DNA of 64,000 nt, taken from contig QQVD01000006.1 of the NCBI GenBank assembly GCA_003388555.1, positions 124,001-188,000 of the forward strand, written 5' to 3'. The notes under the pieces are model-generated. The model was not told where the DNA came from. It was given only the letters and a program-made list of their open reading frames with translations, and ran no database searches. This DNA comes from Acidobacteriota bacterium. Lineage in GTDB: Bacteria; Acidobacteriota; Thermoanaerobaculia; Multivoradales; Multivoraceae. This document shows, piece by piece, positions 32,311 to 42,520 of this stretch. How positions within the stretch are numbered: the stretch's first letter is position 1; every line of letters begins with the position of its first letter. The position numbers were made by a program, and so were the translations under genes.

Positions 32311-35300
32311 TCAGGGCTGCAGCGGCACCGCCGGATCGCCGAACAGCTGGTAGACACCCAGCTGCTCGACCGGTCCGTCGAAGCTCCGCACCGCCTCGAC
32401 CCAGGCCTCGCCGAGGGTGGTGGCGCGGCCCTCGAAAGCCTCGGCGAAGAAGCGCTCGCCGATGCGCTCGGAGACGGCGTGGAAGCCGGTGCCGGTGGGA
32501 GCCAGCACGGCGATCGCGCCTCGATCGCTCGCCAGGGTCAGGGTCTCGGCGAGCGAGACCATGCCGGGCACCTCGAAACGACCGACCGAGCAGGTCAGGC
32601 TGGTGACGATCGGCAGCTGGTCACCGTTGTCGATCGTGGCCACGTCGCTGCGATGCAGCAGTGCCTCGGCGGCGAAGCGGTCGGCGGCGCCGTGGCCGTA
32701 GTAGTTCAGCCAGTAGGAGCCGGCTTCGAGCTCGGCCTTCAGCGCGGCGCGCGCGTCGAGCGGGGAAAGCTCGTCCAGGCTGATCGAGGAGATCGCGAAG
32801 GCGCCGCCGATCCGGTCCTCGAGCTGCGAGCTCGAAGCGGCGAAGTCGCCGGCGCCATCTGCATTGTCGGAGGCCAGCAGGACCCGGCCGGAAGACGCCG
32901 CGTTCTCGTGCTCGATCAGCTTCCCGACGTAGGCGAGCGCCTCGCTCGCGGTCAGCGCCGGGATGCGGCCGAAGGCGAACTCGGGCCTGCCGTCATCGCC
33001 CTCCACGTCGGCGAAGGCGAGGTCGCTGGCGTACAGCCCCGTCGGCGTGCGCACCATCTTCGGCGGCAGCAGGTTGCCGCCGAGCCCGAGCACGTTGCGG
33101 ACGTCGAACGAGCCCTTGCCGAAGAGCACCGCGAAGCGGGGCTTGGTGCTCCAGCGCTGCCAGGCGCGCTGGAAGAACACACGGACCGCCTCGGCGTTCT
33201 TCTCGCCGTCGGCGAACGCGGCCTCGAGGGCCTCGAGCTCGACGACCAGGACCTGATACCCCTGGTCGGCGCGGTGCGCCGCGAGCTGCTGCGCCGCCGC
33301 CATCAACTGCCGCGGCGCCACGACGACGTACTCGGCGCCGTCGGTGGGCAGCGTCCAGTCGCTCCACAGATCGGCCGCGGCAGCCGCCTCGGCGCCGTCG
33401 ACGATCGCCACGTACCGCGCGCCGGCCTCGGCGACGAAGCTGACGCGATGGCCGCTGCCGTCGGAGTCGACGGTGGTGTTGACCACCAAAGCGGGATCGA
33501 AGCCGTTGCCGAGGCGGTACACCGTCAGGATCGGCGACGAGAAGCCCTGCACGGTCACCGGCCCGGAGAGCTCGGCGAGCATCTCGAGGCGGTCGCCCGA
33601 GGCGACGAGCCCGCGCTCGTAGTCGAGCTCGAACGCGTCGACGTAGACGAAGCTGAAGGGCACGCCGGCCGGTTTCGCCGCCACCAGCTGCAGCTGGTTG
33701 TCGCCGCCCACCAGCGTGCCACCCGGTACCGCGAAGGAGAACTCGCGCCGCCCGCGGCCCGCCCACTCGGCGACTCCCAGCTCGACCCCGTTGAGACGCA
33801 CCGTCACCTCGTGGTCGACCGCGGCGAAGCCGCCGCTGGCGCCGAAGAGCACCACCCGAAGCTCGGCGGCCCCGCCGAACGGCGCCGGGACCTGCACCGG
33901 AGCCTGGAACAGCCCCTGGCTCGGGTGTCCGCCGTTCAGCGACTTCCAGAACCAGAAGTCCTCGTCGGCGCTGGTGGCGACGACGGTGGCCGCGAAGGCC
34001 TGCTGCTCGAAGCGCAGAGTGTCGGTGAACGAGGCGCCGAGAGCCGGTGCGGGAGCGCCGCCGTCGACCTGCGACATCGGACGTCCGGCGCCACGGCGCA
34101 GGCGGTAGGCGGCGAAAGCAGAGGTCGGATCGTCGCTGGCGCTGCCGTAGAAGACGATCGAGTCGCCGCCGGCGCCGGCCCGCCAGGAGACCTGACGCTG
34201 ACCCTGGGTCAGTCGCAGCTGGCCGTTGCCGATCCAGCGCTTCACCCGCACCAGATCGGTGCCCATGGCGGCCGCGATCTGCTGCGCCTGCACCCGCTGC
34301 AGGCCGCTCTCGCGGACCTGGATCCGCGCCGGCACCAGGGCCTGGGCCTCGGCGTCGATCGACTGCAGGTCGCCGTCGCCGTACCCGGCGCGGCCGAAGG
34401 TCTCGGCGGAGACAGACGTCGCCTCCGGGCCGACGCTGGCGCTCGCCTCGGCGCGCGCGATCTCGAGCCGGCGTGCGACCTCACGCTCGACCGGCCGAGC
34501 GACCACCTCGACGTCGTCCGACGGGCGCGGGCCGCCGGCCGCATCGAGCACCGCCTCGAACGGCCCGTAGGCGCGCTCGCCGCCGCTCTCCTCGCTCTCG
34601 TAGACCACGTAGACGGAGCGCTGCGACGGCGTCGCCTCCGGGTCGAGCACACGGTAGGTGGCGCCGCGCGGCGAGCGGTCCGCGGCGATCGCGTCGCGGT
34701 TCACCTGCACGTAGGAGCCGGACCGCGGATCGAGACGCCAGACGAAGAAGCCCGACGCGCCGAGCTCGGAGACGGTCTCGAACTCGAACACAACGGTGCC
34801 GTCGCCGTCGGCCTGATAGGTGCGCACGTCGGCGATCAGCACCAGGGTCGGCGCCTTGTTGAAGCCGAAGTCGACCTCGGTCGCGTCCTGGCCGCTGGCC
34901 TGACAGGTGGCGAGTGAGGTGGTGTTCGAGCAGGTGTAGGCGCTGCGTGCGGCGCTCGCCGCGGGCTCGGTCTGGTCGGCACCCTCGATCTCGGTGCCGG
35001 GGCCGTCGACCGTGATCACCCACGAGGCCGGCGGCAGGTCGGTGAAGGTGTAGTTCACCGTGGCGCCGACGCCGCCGGAGGTGACCTGGGTGGCGTAGAG
35101 CAGATCGCCGATGCCGTCGAAGTCGAGATCGATGAAGAGCGACACCACGACGTCGTCGACCGCGAAGTCCTCGAGCGGCGTCTGGTTGGTGTAGTCACCG
35201 TCCGGCTGGGCGTCGAAGTAGACCAGGCCCGAGAGGGTGAAGTCGCCGGTTCCGGGATCCGTCACGTAACCGAAGTCGGCCCGGAAGTCGGTCGGCGTTC

Positions 35301-38300
35301 CCGAGCTCAGCGTCGTCGCGTAGGGCGGCGTCTTCGAGACGTTGTCGGCGGTCTGGTCGGGGCAGTTGCCGATCGTGCAGACGCTCGACTGCAGTCCCTG
35401 CAGCACGTTCAGCTCGTCGGTCACCTCGACCACGTAGTCGGCGAAGGGCAGGCCGCGGAACTCGTACTGGCCGTTGGGGTCGGTGAGGATCAGGTCGACG
35501 CAGCCGCGCACGCAGTTGTCGATGCCCGGCTCGATGATGCCGTTGCCGTTGTTGTCGAGCCACAGCTTGACGCTGACGCCCGGGATGCCCGGCTCGCCAG
35601 CCTCGAACAGGCCGGTGACACCACCGCTCAGATCGCGCCACACCTGGTTGCCGATGGTGCCGCGATCGCGCGGCGCGTAGCCGAAGTCGGCGTTGTCGTA
35701 GTTGCTGCCCGGGGCGAGCGGCGGCACGTCGCCGGCGGTCGGCGGGGTCGAGACGTTGAGCTCCTGCAGCACGTTGCCGAGGTCGGTGACCACGACGACC
35801 CAGTTGAACGCCGGGTCGACGCCCTGGAAGTCGTAGTTCCCGTTCAGGTCCGTCGTATCGACATCGACCTGGGGCTCGCCCGGATCGGCGATGCCGTTGC
35901 CGTTGGTGTCGCGCACCAGCGCCACGGTGACCCCCTCGATCCCCGGATCGACGCCGTCCTGGACGCCGTTGCCGTTGCGGTCGAGGAACACCGTGTCTCC
36001 GACGCTGGCCAGTCCGACGCCGAGGAAGCCGAAGTCGGCGTCGATGCGATCGACTCCCGGCTGCACCGAGAAGTCCTTCGGGTTCTGACCGTTGGGATCC
36101 TGCGGCGTCACGAACGAGGTCGTGGTCTGGGTGAGCGAGGCCGGGATCGCGCTGCAGGTGCCGCCCGGGAAGGTGGCGGCGGTCAGCGCGGTGCACACCG
36201 TGACGTAGTAGTCGGTGGTCGCTCCGATCACCGGCAGCTGGTACAGGTAGCGGCCGGCAGCGTCGGTCTGCACGATGGCGAAGCCGCCCGGGATACCGGG
36301 GCCGTTGATCCTGACGTCGACGCCGGCGAGGCCGACCTCGCCGCCCTGCTTGAGGCCGTCGCCGTTGGCGTCGTAGAAGATCGTGTCGCCGATCAGCTGG
36401 CCGGTGCCCGGCGACGGACGCCAACCCGAGTCGGCGAGGTCGTACACGGCGCCCTCGGACAGGTTGATGACCGCCGACGTGCTGGTGCCGGAGTCGGTGC
36501 GGCTGTAGCCGGCCAGCGGCGTGCCGCCGTTGCCGACACCGCCGGTCGAGTCGGCGAAGCGCACGTAGTAGTTGCCCGGCGGCAGGGTGGCGAAGAGATA
36601 GCGCCCGTCGAGCGCCGTCGTCGTGGTGGCGACCAGGGTGTCGTCGCCGCCGCCGATCGCGCCGTCGGGGCCGACGGTGTAGAGCTCGACCGTGGTGCCG
36701 GAGATGCCGGACTCGGAGCCGTTGAGCTGGCCATCGCCGCTGGCGTCGAGCCAGACGGTGTCGCCGATGCTGCCGGTGCGCGCATCCCGGGCGTAGCCGA
36801 AGTCGATGTCCTCGACCGGCGAGCCCGCGACGGTGATCGGGATCGCGTCGAGGCCGCTGGTCAACTCGTAACCGACCAGGATCTCGGCGTCATCGGTGAC
36901 TCGGACGGTGTAGCTGCCGGCCGGCACGTCGGTGAACTCGTAGTCGCCGGACCCGTTCGTCGTCGCGGTCGAGACCACGACTCCGCTGGAGTTCACCAGC
37001 ACCACGGTGACCGACGGGAAGCCGGGCTCGCCGGTGGCGTCGAGGAAGCCGTCGCGGTCGGCGTCGAGGAAGACGGTGCCGCGCACCGGGGGCAACAGCG
37101 GGTTCAGATAGCCGAAGTCCTGGTCGAGGTTCGAGGAGGTGCCGGCGCCGGTGGCGATCAGGGTGCGGAACTGCTCGTCGCTGGTCGGGCTCAGGAGGTG
37201 CTGGTCCGGCGTGCCCGGTGAGGTCAGGAATCCGCTGAGAGCCGGCTGGATGCGATCGATGCTGACGATGTAGGGGCCAGCGCCGAGACCCGAGAACAGG
37301 TACGAGCCGTCCGCTGCGGTCACCTGGGTGCCGAGCAGCGCATCGCCGCCGTCGAAGAGCCCGTTGCTGTTGGAATCGCGGTAGAGGCGCACCGTGACGC
37401 CGCCGAGCAGCACCTCGCCGCCGTCGATGAGCCCGTCCCCGTCGCTGTCGATCCACACCGTGTCGCCGATCGATCCCGGGCGGTTGTATCCGAAGTTGGT
37501 GCCGCTGACGTTGCCGCTCAAGTTGGGCACGGCCAGGGTGCCGGTCCCCGCGGCAGCGGTCGTCGGATCGAACAGCACCAGCTCACCGCGCACGTCGGTG
37601 ATCAGCAGCAGGTAATCGGTGGTGCCGTCCGAGGGCACGCCGGCGAAGGAGAAGTTGCCGGTCGCGTCGGTGAGGTCGGTGGCGACGATGGTGTCGATGC
37701 CGGGCTCCCAGACGCCGTCGCCGTCGTCGAGCACCAGGCTCACCGTGACGTTGCGGATGCCGGGGTCGGTGCCGCCGTCGTCGGTGCCGTCGCTGTCGAG
37801 GTCGAACCACACCCGGTCGGCGATGGTGTAGACCGTGGCGGCCTGCGCGACGTAGGGGAAGTCGGCCTCGAGGTAGTGGTCGTCGCCGAGCACGGAGAGC
37901 GCGTTCGAGGCATCGTCCTGGCCCTGCGGGCAGGCGTCCGTCGCGGCGCAGGTCGACATCCGCCAGCCCGCCAGCGGCGTGGCCGCGATGCCGAGGTTGG
38001 TCGAGTTCACCGAGTCGAGCACGTCGACGCGGTAGGTGCCCGGGGCGACGTTGAAGAAGTAGTAGACGCCGCTCGCCAGGCTCGTGGTGGTGTCGACGGT
38101 GACGTCGTCCCCGGTGCCGAAGACGCCGTCCGGACCCGCCGAGACGAGAGCCAGGTCGACGCCGCCGAGGCCCGGCTCGCCGGCATCGCGCACACCGTCG
38201 TCGTCGGCGTCCGACCACACCAGGTCGCCGACCAGGGCGAGGGTGTCGTCGGCCTGCACGTAGCCGAAGTCGAGATCGAAGAAGGCGTTGGCCGATCCGC

Positions 38301-41300
38301 CGACGGTCACCAGCGCGCTCGGGTTCACGTTGCCGGGCGCCAGCACCAGATCCTGGCCAGGGTTGCCCGGGTCGTCCGGCAGGGTCGTCTCGTTCACCGC
38401 AGTGAAATAGGTGCCCGGGACGCTGCCGCTGAACTGGTACTGCCCGTTGACGTCGGTGGCGGTGACTGCGACGACGCAGTCCTGCGCCGGGTTGGAGATC
38501 GCCGAGCACAGTTGCGGGTTCGGCTCGGCGATGCCGTCGCCGTCGTCGCGGTAGAGGGTCACCAGCACCTGGGGAATGCCCGGCTCACCGATGTCCTCGA
38601 TGCCGTCGCGGTCGAGATCGAGGAACACCGTGTCGCCGAGCACCCAGGCGAACTGCGCCTCGTAGCCGACGTCGACGTTGGCGGTGGTCGCGGCGCCGGT
38701 GACGACGACGCCGGTGACCTGACCGTTGGCCGGCGAGGCGTCGGAGTCGACGGTGTCGTCGCCGCCCTGGTTCTGCAGCGTCGGCCGCAGGTTGAGCGGA
38801 TTGTCGAACTGCACCCGGTAGGTCGCCGGCGGCAGGCCGCAGAACGAGTAGGTGCCGGAAGCGCTGGTGGTCGTGGTGATCGGGTTGCCGGCGCCGTCGA
38901 GCACCGCGGCGCCAGCGGAGGTGAGCAGCCTGACCACCACACCGGCGCGCAGCGGCTCGCCGACGTCACGGATGCCGTCGACGTCGGTGTCGTCCCAGGC
39001 ACGGCCGGAGATGCAGCCGAGGAAGTAGTCCTCGACCTCGCCGGTGATGGCGATGCCGGTGGGAGCGACCCCCGCCAGATAGTCGGTGGACTGCTGGGTG
39101 AAGCGGAAGCGCAGGGCCAGCGGCGAGGTGAGCGTCCCAGGCACCGCCAGGTCGTTGATCAGGTTGGAGCCCGCCACGAGCGCCTGGTTGGTCACCACCT
39201 GTTCACCGGCGCCGAAGCCGCCGCTGCCGTCGTAGTCGGCCCAGACGTTGAGCACGCCCGCTGCCGAAGCGACCACGGTGATGTCGCCGGGCCTGCCCGC
39301 GGCGAGCGGCGTGGTGAAGGTGACGCCGTCCTCGTCGTCGACGCCGGCGGCGTCGTCGCCGGTGGCGGTGGCGTTGGGCTGGCCATCGGTCTCGCCGTCG
39401 ACCTGGGAGCCGAGGAAGAAGCCGGGAACCACCGAGTGGTTGGCGCCGTTCGAGGCCGCCAGGGTGGCGTAGGAGTTCGGCAGGTCGCCCCAGTCGACGG
39501 TCACCGAGCGCACGCCGAAGTCGCGGGTCTGGTCGTTGGAGCCGGGACCGCCGGTGGTGAAGGCGATGGTCGAAGCGGTGGCGACGATCACGGCGTTGTC
39601 GCCGTCGCTGTCGTGGAGGTCGCCGTTCAGCGCGTTGCCGTTGTAGTTCTGGGTGGTGACGCCGAGGCCAGCTGGCAACGTCGAGAGCACCAGGCGCAGC
39701 TGATAGTTGCGGTGCGGATCGATGCTCTGGCCACCGGTGAGATTCAGATTCGAGGCGCCGCCGAAGAGGAAGCGGCCGTTGGCGTCGGTGGTGACGCTTC
39801 CGATCTGGGCGTCGACCGAGCCGTTGGCGTCGGTGTCCTCCCAGATCTGCACGGTGACTCCGGCGAGCCCTGGCTCGCCCGGGTCCTGCACGCCGTCGCG
39901 GTCGTGGTCGCGCCACACACGGTCGCCGACCTGGATCGGCGCAGCGTTGCAGAGCAGCTCGAGATCGCCGAGGCCGTTGGCCTTGCCGAAGAACTGCGAG
40001 CCGTCGGTGTCGGGGTCGTAGACCTCGCGACGACGTAGCAGGGTGCCGGCGTCGGCGTCGAAGGAGCGCACGCCGGCCGAGAAGTCGTTGTTGCCGACGC
40101 CGGAGCCGTTGAGTGGGTCCATACCCGACGTCGCCACCTCGTTCGAAGGTGCGTGGTTGGCGATGCCGCCCGAAGCGGTCTCGGAGTGGGCGTAGGTACC
40201 GTCGTTCCACTCGTCGACGGCATAGAACTCGGTCGCCTCGGCTGCCGAGGCGACTGAAATCGTGTAGGTGAGCCCGTCGCCGTTGAGCGTCGCCCGCAGC
40301 AGGTCACCTACAGCGTCCGCGGTGCCTTGGTCGGTGCCGCCGAATCCGTCCGGTCCGCTAGCGTTGTTGGCGTCGGGGAAATCGTTGTCGTACCCCATCT
40401 GATCGCCAAAGCGATCGCGGAGACCGAGCAGCAGGGAACCCTGCGAGTCGAACTCGAGGTCGGTGAGCATCGGCTGCGGGTACCCGACCTCTCGCGAGCC
40501 ATTGCCGATCGTGCCGTGATCGATCAGGTTCTCCGGGATCCAAGTGGAAGCGCTGGCGTCGATCCAGGCGCGCCAGTTCGAGGTGTTGTTGGCTGGCGTC
40601 GAGCCGGCGTTGGTGCCGTTGAAGCACGTGCCGCTGTTGGACAGCAGGCAGCCACGGGTGTAGTCGAGCGTGAAGTTGACGATCGGAGTGGTGTCGAAGG
40701 TCCCCGTGATCGGGTTGAAGCGGAAGACGAGGGCCCGCGGGAACTGAGTCGGCGGCCCGAACGGTGCCGTCGTGTCGACCACGCCGGTGCACACCGCACC
40801 GACGTAGACGCGCTGCTCGTGCGCCTTCACCGCAAAGGGACGGAAGTCGCCGAGGCCGGTGCAGTTAGAGAACAGCCCCGCCATCGAGAAGGTGCTGACC
40901 TGTCCCGAGGACGTCGGCGCCACCGGCGCCGACGGGTTGGTTCCCAGCGGGACGCGGTAGAGCTGACGGTCGTTGAGGTTCACGACCCACAGGCTCAAAC
41001 CGTCGTCCGAGATGTCGATGCCGCCCATGCCCCGCTTGCCGATCAGCGAGAAGGACGCGGTGTCGACCTGGAAGTCGTTCTGGGTGCCAGACGCGCCGGT
41101 GTGGGGATTTGCGCCGAAGACGTTCGACCCGAAGAGGGTGTTCAGGTTGACGAAGGCCACCGGAGCGTTGCCGCCGCCATCGACGCTTCCGTTGCCGGGG
41201 TTCGGAATGCGGTAGAGGATGCCCGTCGGCGAATTGCTGGCGCCATTGTTGTTGTTGCCGAAGCCGGTGTGTCGCTTGAGGTAGGAGCCGGCGAAGAGGT

Positions 41301-41940
41301 TGTTCGAAGAGCGCTGGTAGGCCAGGCCCCAGGTGGTGCCGATCTGCTGCGCCTGTGCTTCAGGTCCCTTGGTCTGGGTGTTGGTGCTCTCGCCGGTCTC
41401 GAGGCGGGCGAACGAGACCAGGACGTCACCAGTGCTGCCCACCTGATTGCCGTCGACGTAACAGTTCACCACCAGGTCGGGGTTGTTCTGGCAGAACTCC
41501 TTCGGCTCGGCCAAACCGATCGCCAGATTGGTCGTACCGTTGGCGACGAACGAGACGCGGCCCGCGCCCGACAGAGAAGTCGGCGCCATCGCCAGCCCGC
41601 CGGCCAGGGTCGACGGGGTCACCTCGATGCGGTAGGTACCGGCGCCGAGGGTCAGCGTGAAGGCGCCGCTGGCGTTGGTGGTGGCGCTGGCGACCGGTGT
41701 GTTCGGATTGGCGCCAGAGAAGGCCGAGACGACCGCTCCGCGCACTCCTGGCTCCGCCGGAATCGAGCCCGAGGCGGCGTCCTGCACTCCGTCGAGGTCG
41801 ATGTCGCGGAAGACTGTGCCGGAGATGTCGGCGGCGGCGAGCGCAGCGACCAGCTGGATCGCGACGAGCAGGATCGCCGCGACCGGAACGCGGCGCGCCG
41901 TGACGCACGGAGAGTCAGGGGAAGAGAGGCGATCGGGCAT
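32311..41940 (-). CDS. Giant exported SdrD-repeat protein with C-terminal gingipain (C25) domain
   Basis: A 3,209-residue exported protein. The signal peptide (residues about 18-37) leads into an SdrD B-like module (SGTVFRDIDLDGVQD). Residues 120-660 form a beta-propeller-like region. From about 668 come further SdrD modules; a GEVED domain (about 815-985, starting DWGDLPNSY) interrupts them. I count 13 SdrD-type modules in all, each with a D-x-D-x-D-G calcium-type loop (for example DLDRDGIED, DSDGDGLID). A beta linker (2345-2860) precedes a C25 domain from about residue 2870 with catalytic His3083 (YYGHGAAD) and Cys3117 (SLTCSVGRF). The His-Cys spacing of 34 is close to the gingipains' 33. 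The start is ATG 41940; a GTG further up is less likely. Neighbour: divergent TPR protein, 580 bp away. Confidence 0.85.
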   Translation of the reverse strand: MPDRLSSPDSPCVTARRVPVAAILLVAIQLVAALAAADISGTVFRDIDLDGVQDAASGSIPAEPGVRGAVVSAFSGANPNTPVASATTNASGAFTLTLGAGTYRIEVTPSTLAGGLAMAPTSLSGAGRVSFVANGTTNLAIGLAEPKEFCQNNPDLVVNCYVDGNQVGSTGDVLVSFARLETGESTNTQTKGPEAQAQQIGTTWGLAYQRSSNNLFAGSYLKRHTGFGNNNNGASNSPTGILYRIPNPGNGSVDGGGNAPVAFVNLNTLFGSNVFGANPHTGASGTQNDFQVDTASFSLIGKRGMGGIDISDDGLSLWVVNLNDRQLYRVPLGTNPSAPVAPTSSGQVSTFSMAGLFSNCTGLGDFRPFAVKAHEQRVYVGAVCTGVVDTTAPFGPPTQFPRALVFRFNPITGTFDTTPIVNFTLDYTRGCLLSNSGTCFNGTNAGSTPANNTSNWRAWIDASASTWIPENLIDHGTIGNGSREVGYPQPMLTDLEFDSQGSLLLGLRDRFGDQMGYDNDFPDANNASGPDGFGGTDQGTADAVGDLLRATLNGDGLTYTISVASAAEATEFYAVDEWNDGTYAHSETASGGIANHAPSNEVATSGMDPLNGSGVGNNDFSAGVRSFDADAGTLLRRREVYDPDTDGSQFFGKANGLGDLELLCNAAPIQVGDRVWRDHDRDGVQDPGEPGLAGVTVQIWEDTDANGSVDAQIGSVTTDANGRFLFGGASNLNLTGGQSIDPHRNYQLRLVLSTLPAGLGVTTQNYNGNALNGDLHDSDGDNAVIVATASTIAFTTGGPGSNDQTRDFGVRSVTVDWGDLPNSYATLAASNGANHSVVPGFFLGSQVDGETDGQPNATATGDDAAGVDDEDGVTFTTPLAAGRPGDITVVASAAGVLNVWADYDGSGGFGAGEQVVTNQALVAGSNLINDLAVPGTLTSPLALRFRFTQQSTDYLAGVAPTGIAITGEVEDYFLGCISGRAWDDTDVDGIRDVGEPLRAGVVVRLLTSAGAAVLDGAGNPITTTTSASGTYSFCGLPPATYRVQFDNPLNLRPTLQNQGGDDTVDSDASPANGQVTGVVVTGAATTANVDVGYEAQFAWVLGDTVFLDLDRDGIEDIGEPGIPQVLVTLYRDDGDGIAEPNPQLCSAISNPAQDCVVAVTATDVNGQYQFSGSVPGTYFTAVNETTLPDDPGNPGQDLVLAPGNVNPSALVTVGGSANAFFDLDFGYVQADDTLALVGDLVWSDADDDGVRDAGEPGLGGVDLALVSAGPDGVFGTGDDVTVDTTTSLASGVYYFFNVAPGTYRVDVLDSVNSTNLGIAATPLAGWRMSTCAATDACPQGQDDASNALSVLGDDHYLEADFPYVAQAATVYTIADRVWFDLDSDGTDDGGTDPGIRNVTVSLVLDDGDGVWEPGIDTIVATDLTDATGNFSFAGVPSDGTTDYLLLITDVRGELVLFDPTTAAAGTGTLAVPNLSGNVSGTNFGYNRPGSIGDTVWIDSDGDGLIDGGEVLLGGVTVRLYRDSNSNGLFDGGDALLGTQVTAADGSYLFSGLGAGPYIVSIDRIQPALSGFLTSPGTPDQHLLSPTSDEQFRTLIATGAGTSSNLDQDFGYLNPLLPPVRGTVFLDADRDGFLDATGEPGFPSVTVVLVNSSGVVVSTATTNGSGDYEFTDVPAGSYTVRVTDDAEILVGYELTSGLDAIPITVAGSPVEDIDFGYARDARTGSIGDTVWLDASGDGQLNGSESGISGTTVELYTVGPDGAIGGGDDTLVATTTTALDGRYLFATLPPGNYYVRFADSTGGVGNGGTPLAGYSRTDSGTSTSAVINLSEGAVYDLADSGWRPSPGTGQLIGDTIFYDANGDGLKQGGEVGLAGVDVRINGPGIPGGFAIVQTDAAGRYLYQLPVIGATTDYYVTVCTALTAATFPGGTCSAIPASLTQTTTSFVTPQDPNGQNPKDFSVQPGVDRIDADFGFLGVGLASVGDTVFLDRNGNGVQDGVDPGIEGVTVALVRDTNGNGIADPGEPQVDVDTTDLNGNYDFQGVDPAFNWVVVVTDLGNVLQELNVSTPPTAGDVPPLAPGSNYDNADFGYAPRDRGTIGNQVWRDLSGGVTGLFEAGEPGIPGVSVKLWLDNNGNGIIEPGIDNCVRGCVDLILTDPNGQYEFRGLPFADYVVEVTDELNVLQGLQSSVCTIGNCPDQTADNVSKTPPYATTLSSGTPTDFRADFGYVTDPGTGDFTLSGLVYFDAQPDGDYTNQTPLEDFAVDDVVVSLFIDLDFDGIGDLLYATQVTSGGVGATVNYTFTDLPPASWVITVDGPGTEIEGADQTEPAASAARSAYTCSNTTSLATCQASGQDATEVDFGFNKAPTLVLIADVRTYQADGDGTVVFEFETVSELGASGFFVWRLDPRSGSYVQVNRDAIAADRSPRGATYRVLDPEATPSQRSVYVVYESEESGGERAYGPFEAVLDAAGGPRPSDDVEVVARPVEREVARRLEIARAEASASVGPEATSVSAETFGRAGYGDGDLQSIDAEAQALVPARIQVRESGLQRVQAQQIAAAMGTDLVRVKRWIGNGQLRLTQGQRQVSWRAGAGGDSIVFYGSASDDPTSAFAAYRLRRGAGRPMSQVDGGAPAPALGASFTDTLRFEQQAFAATVVATSADEDFWFWKSLNGGHPSQGLFQAPVQVPAPFGGAAELRVVLFGASGGFAAVDHEVTVRLNGVELGVAEWAGRGRREFSFAVPGGTLVGGDNQLQLVAAKPAGVPFSFVYVDAFELDYERGLVASGDRLEMLAELSGPVTVQGFSSPILTVYRLGNGFDPALVVNTTVDSDGSGHRVSFVAEAGARYVAIVDGAEAAAAADLWSDWTLPTDGAEYVVVAPRQLMAAAQQLAAHRADQGYQVLVVELEALEAAFADGEKNAEAVRVFFQRAWQRWSTKPRFAVLFGKGSFDVRNVLGLGGNLLPPKMVRTPTGLYASDLAFADVEGDDGRPEFAFGRIPALTASEALAYVGKLIEHENAASSGRVLLASDNADGAGDFAASSSQLEDRIGGAFAISSISLDELSPLDARAALKAELEAGSYWLNYYGHGAADRFAAEALLHRSDVATIDNGDQLPIVTSLTCSVGRFEVPGMVSLAETLTLASDRGAIAVLAPTGTGFHAVSERIGERFFAEAFEGRATTLGEAWVEAVRSFDGPVEQLGVYQLFGDPAVPLQP

Positions 41941-42520
41941 GGGAGGGACTCTCTCAAGTGGCCGGTCGAGCGCCGATCCGGCGGAATTGGCCGGGCGACT
42001 CACGGAGCGGCGTCGTGGAAACGGAAAGGAGCGCGCGGGAGCGCAACGTAGGCGGGAGTCAGACTAGCACCGAACTGTGCCGTTTCGACCCAAGCGAACC
42101 CCACCAGAGCGGGTTTCACGAGGTGCAGCGGCGGGGTTCGGCTCCGCGCTTGGTTCCTGCGCAGATCACGTGCCAACAGAGGGTGTTCCAGACCCGGATC
42201 CGTTCCGTGAATCGGCACGCGAGGTGAGGTCGGACCGGGCAGGCCGGGATCGCAGGGTGCCCGCACCGCAACCGACCCCACCCGACGTCGACTGCTACTC
42301 TCTTCGCCGGAGAACCGAGCGCTCTGCAGCGAAGTCGCGGGCGCCATCGGCCTCCCTCCGGTCCAACCTTCGACCGCTTCATCGCGGCCGCCGCGCTCCC
42401 CGACACCCCCGTGTCGGGGACGACGCCGCGACCGGTGCGCACCGACTCCGGCCGAGGCCGGCCCCCGTTCCGAGGGCCCGGAGAGCCTGGCCAGCAAATA
42501 CCCTTAGGAGCAGAGACCCC
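41941..42520. other. 580-bp intergenic region between giant protease and TPR gene
   Basis: No credible gene is seen. The region holds the divergent regulatory sequences of the two exported proteins, and the 42397-42420 hairpin in the leader of the rightward gene. No strong -35/-10 pair stood out by eye. Confidence 0.6.
42397..42420 (+). other. Perfect leader hairpin (10-bp stem, 4-nt loop)
   Basis: TCCCCGACAC / GTGTCGGGGA with a CCCC loop, about 100 nt upstream of the TPR gene's ATG. There is no T-run after it, so it is not a typical terminator; it could stabilise the messenger or act in regulation. Confidence 0.6.

Noticed and set aside
32170-34917. Long open frame opposite the giant protease
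   Set aside because: It is an antisense shadow of a GC-rich gene. Its composition is rich in Arg, Gly, Ala, Glu and His in low-complexity runs, and it has no family motif.
37876-40038. 720-residue open frame opposite the SdrD modules
   Set aside because: The repeats create an artificial antisense frame; no start signal, no domain, and the opposite strand codes clearly.
34800-41900. Repeats that could be mistaken for a CRISPR array
   Set aside because: They are in-frame protein modules of about 100 residues with variable sequence, not short identical repeats with unique spacers.
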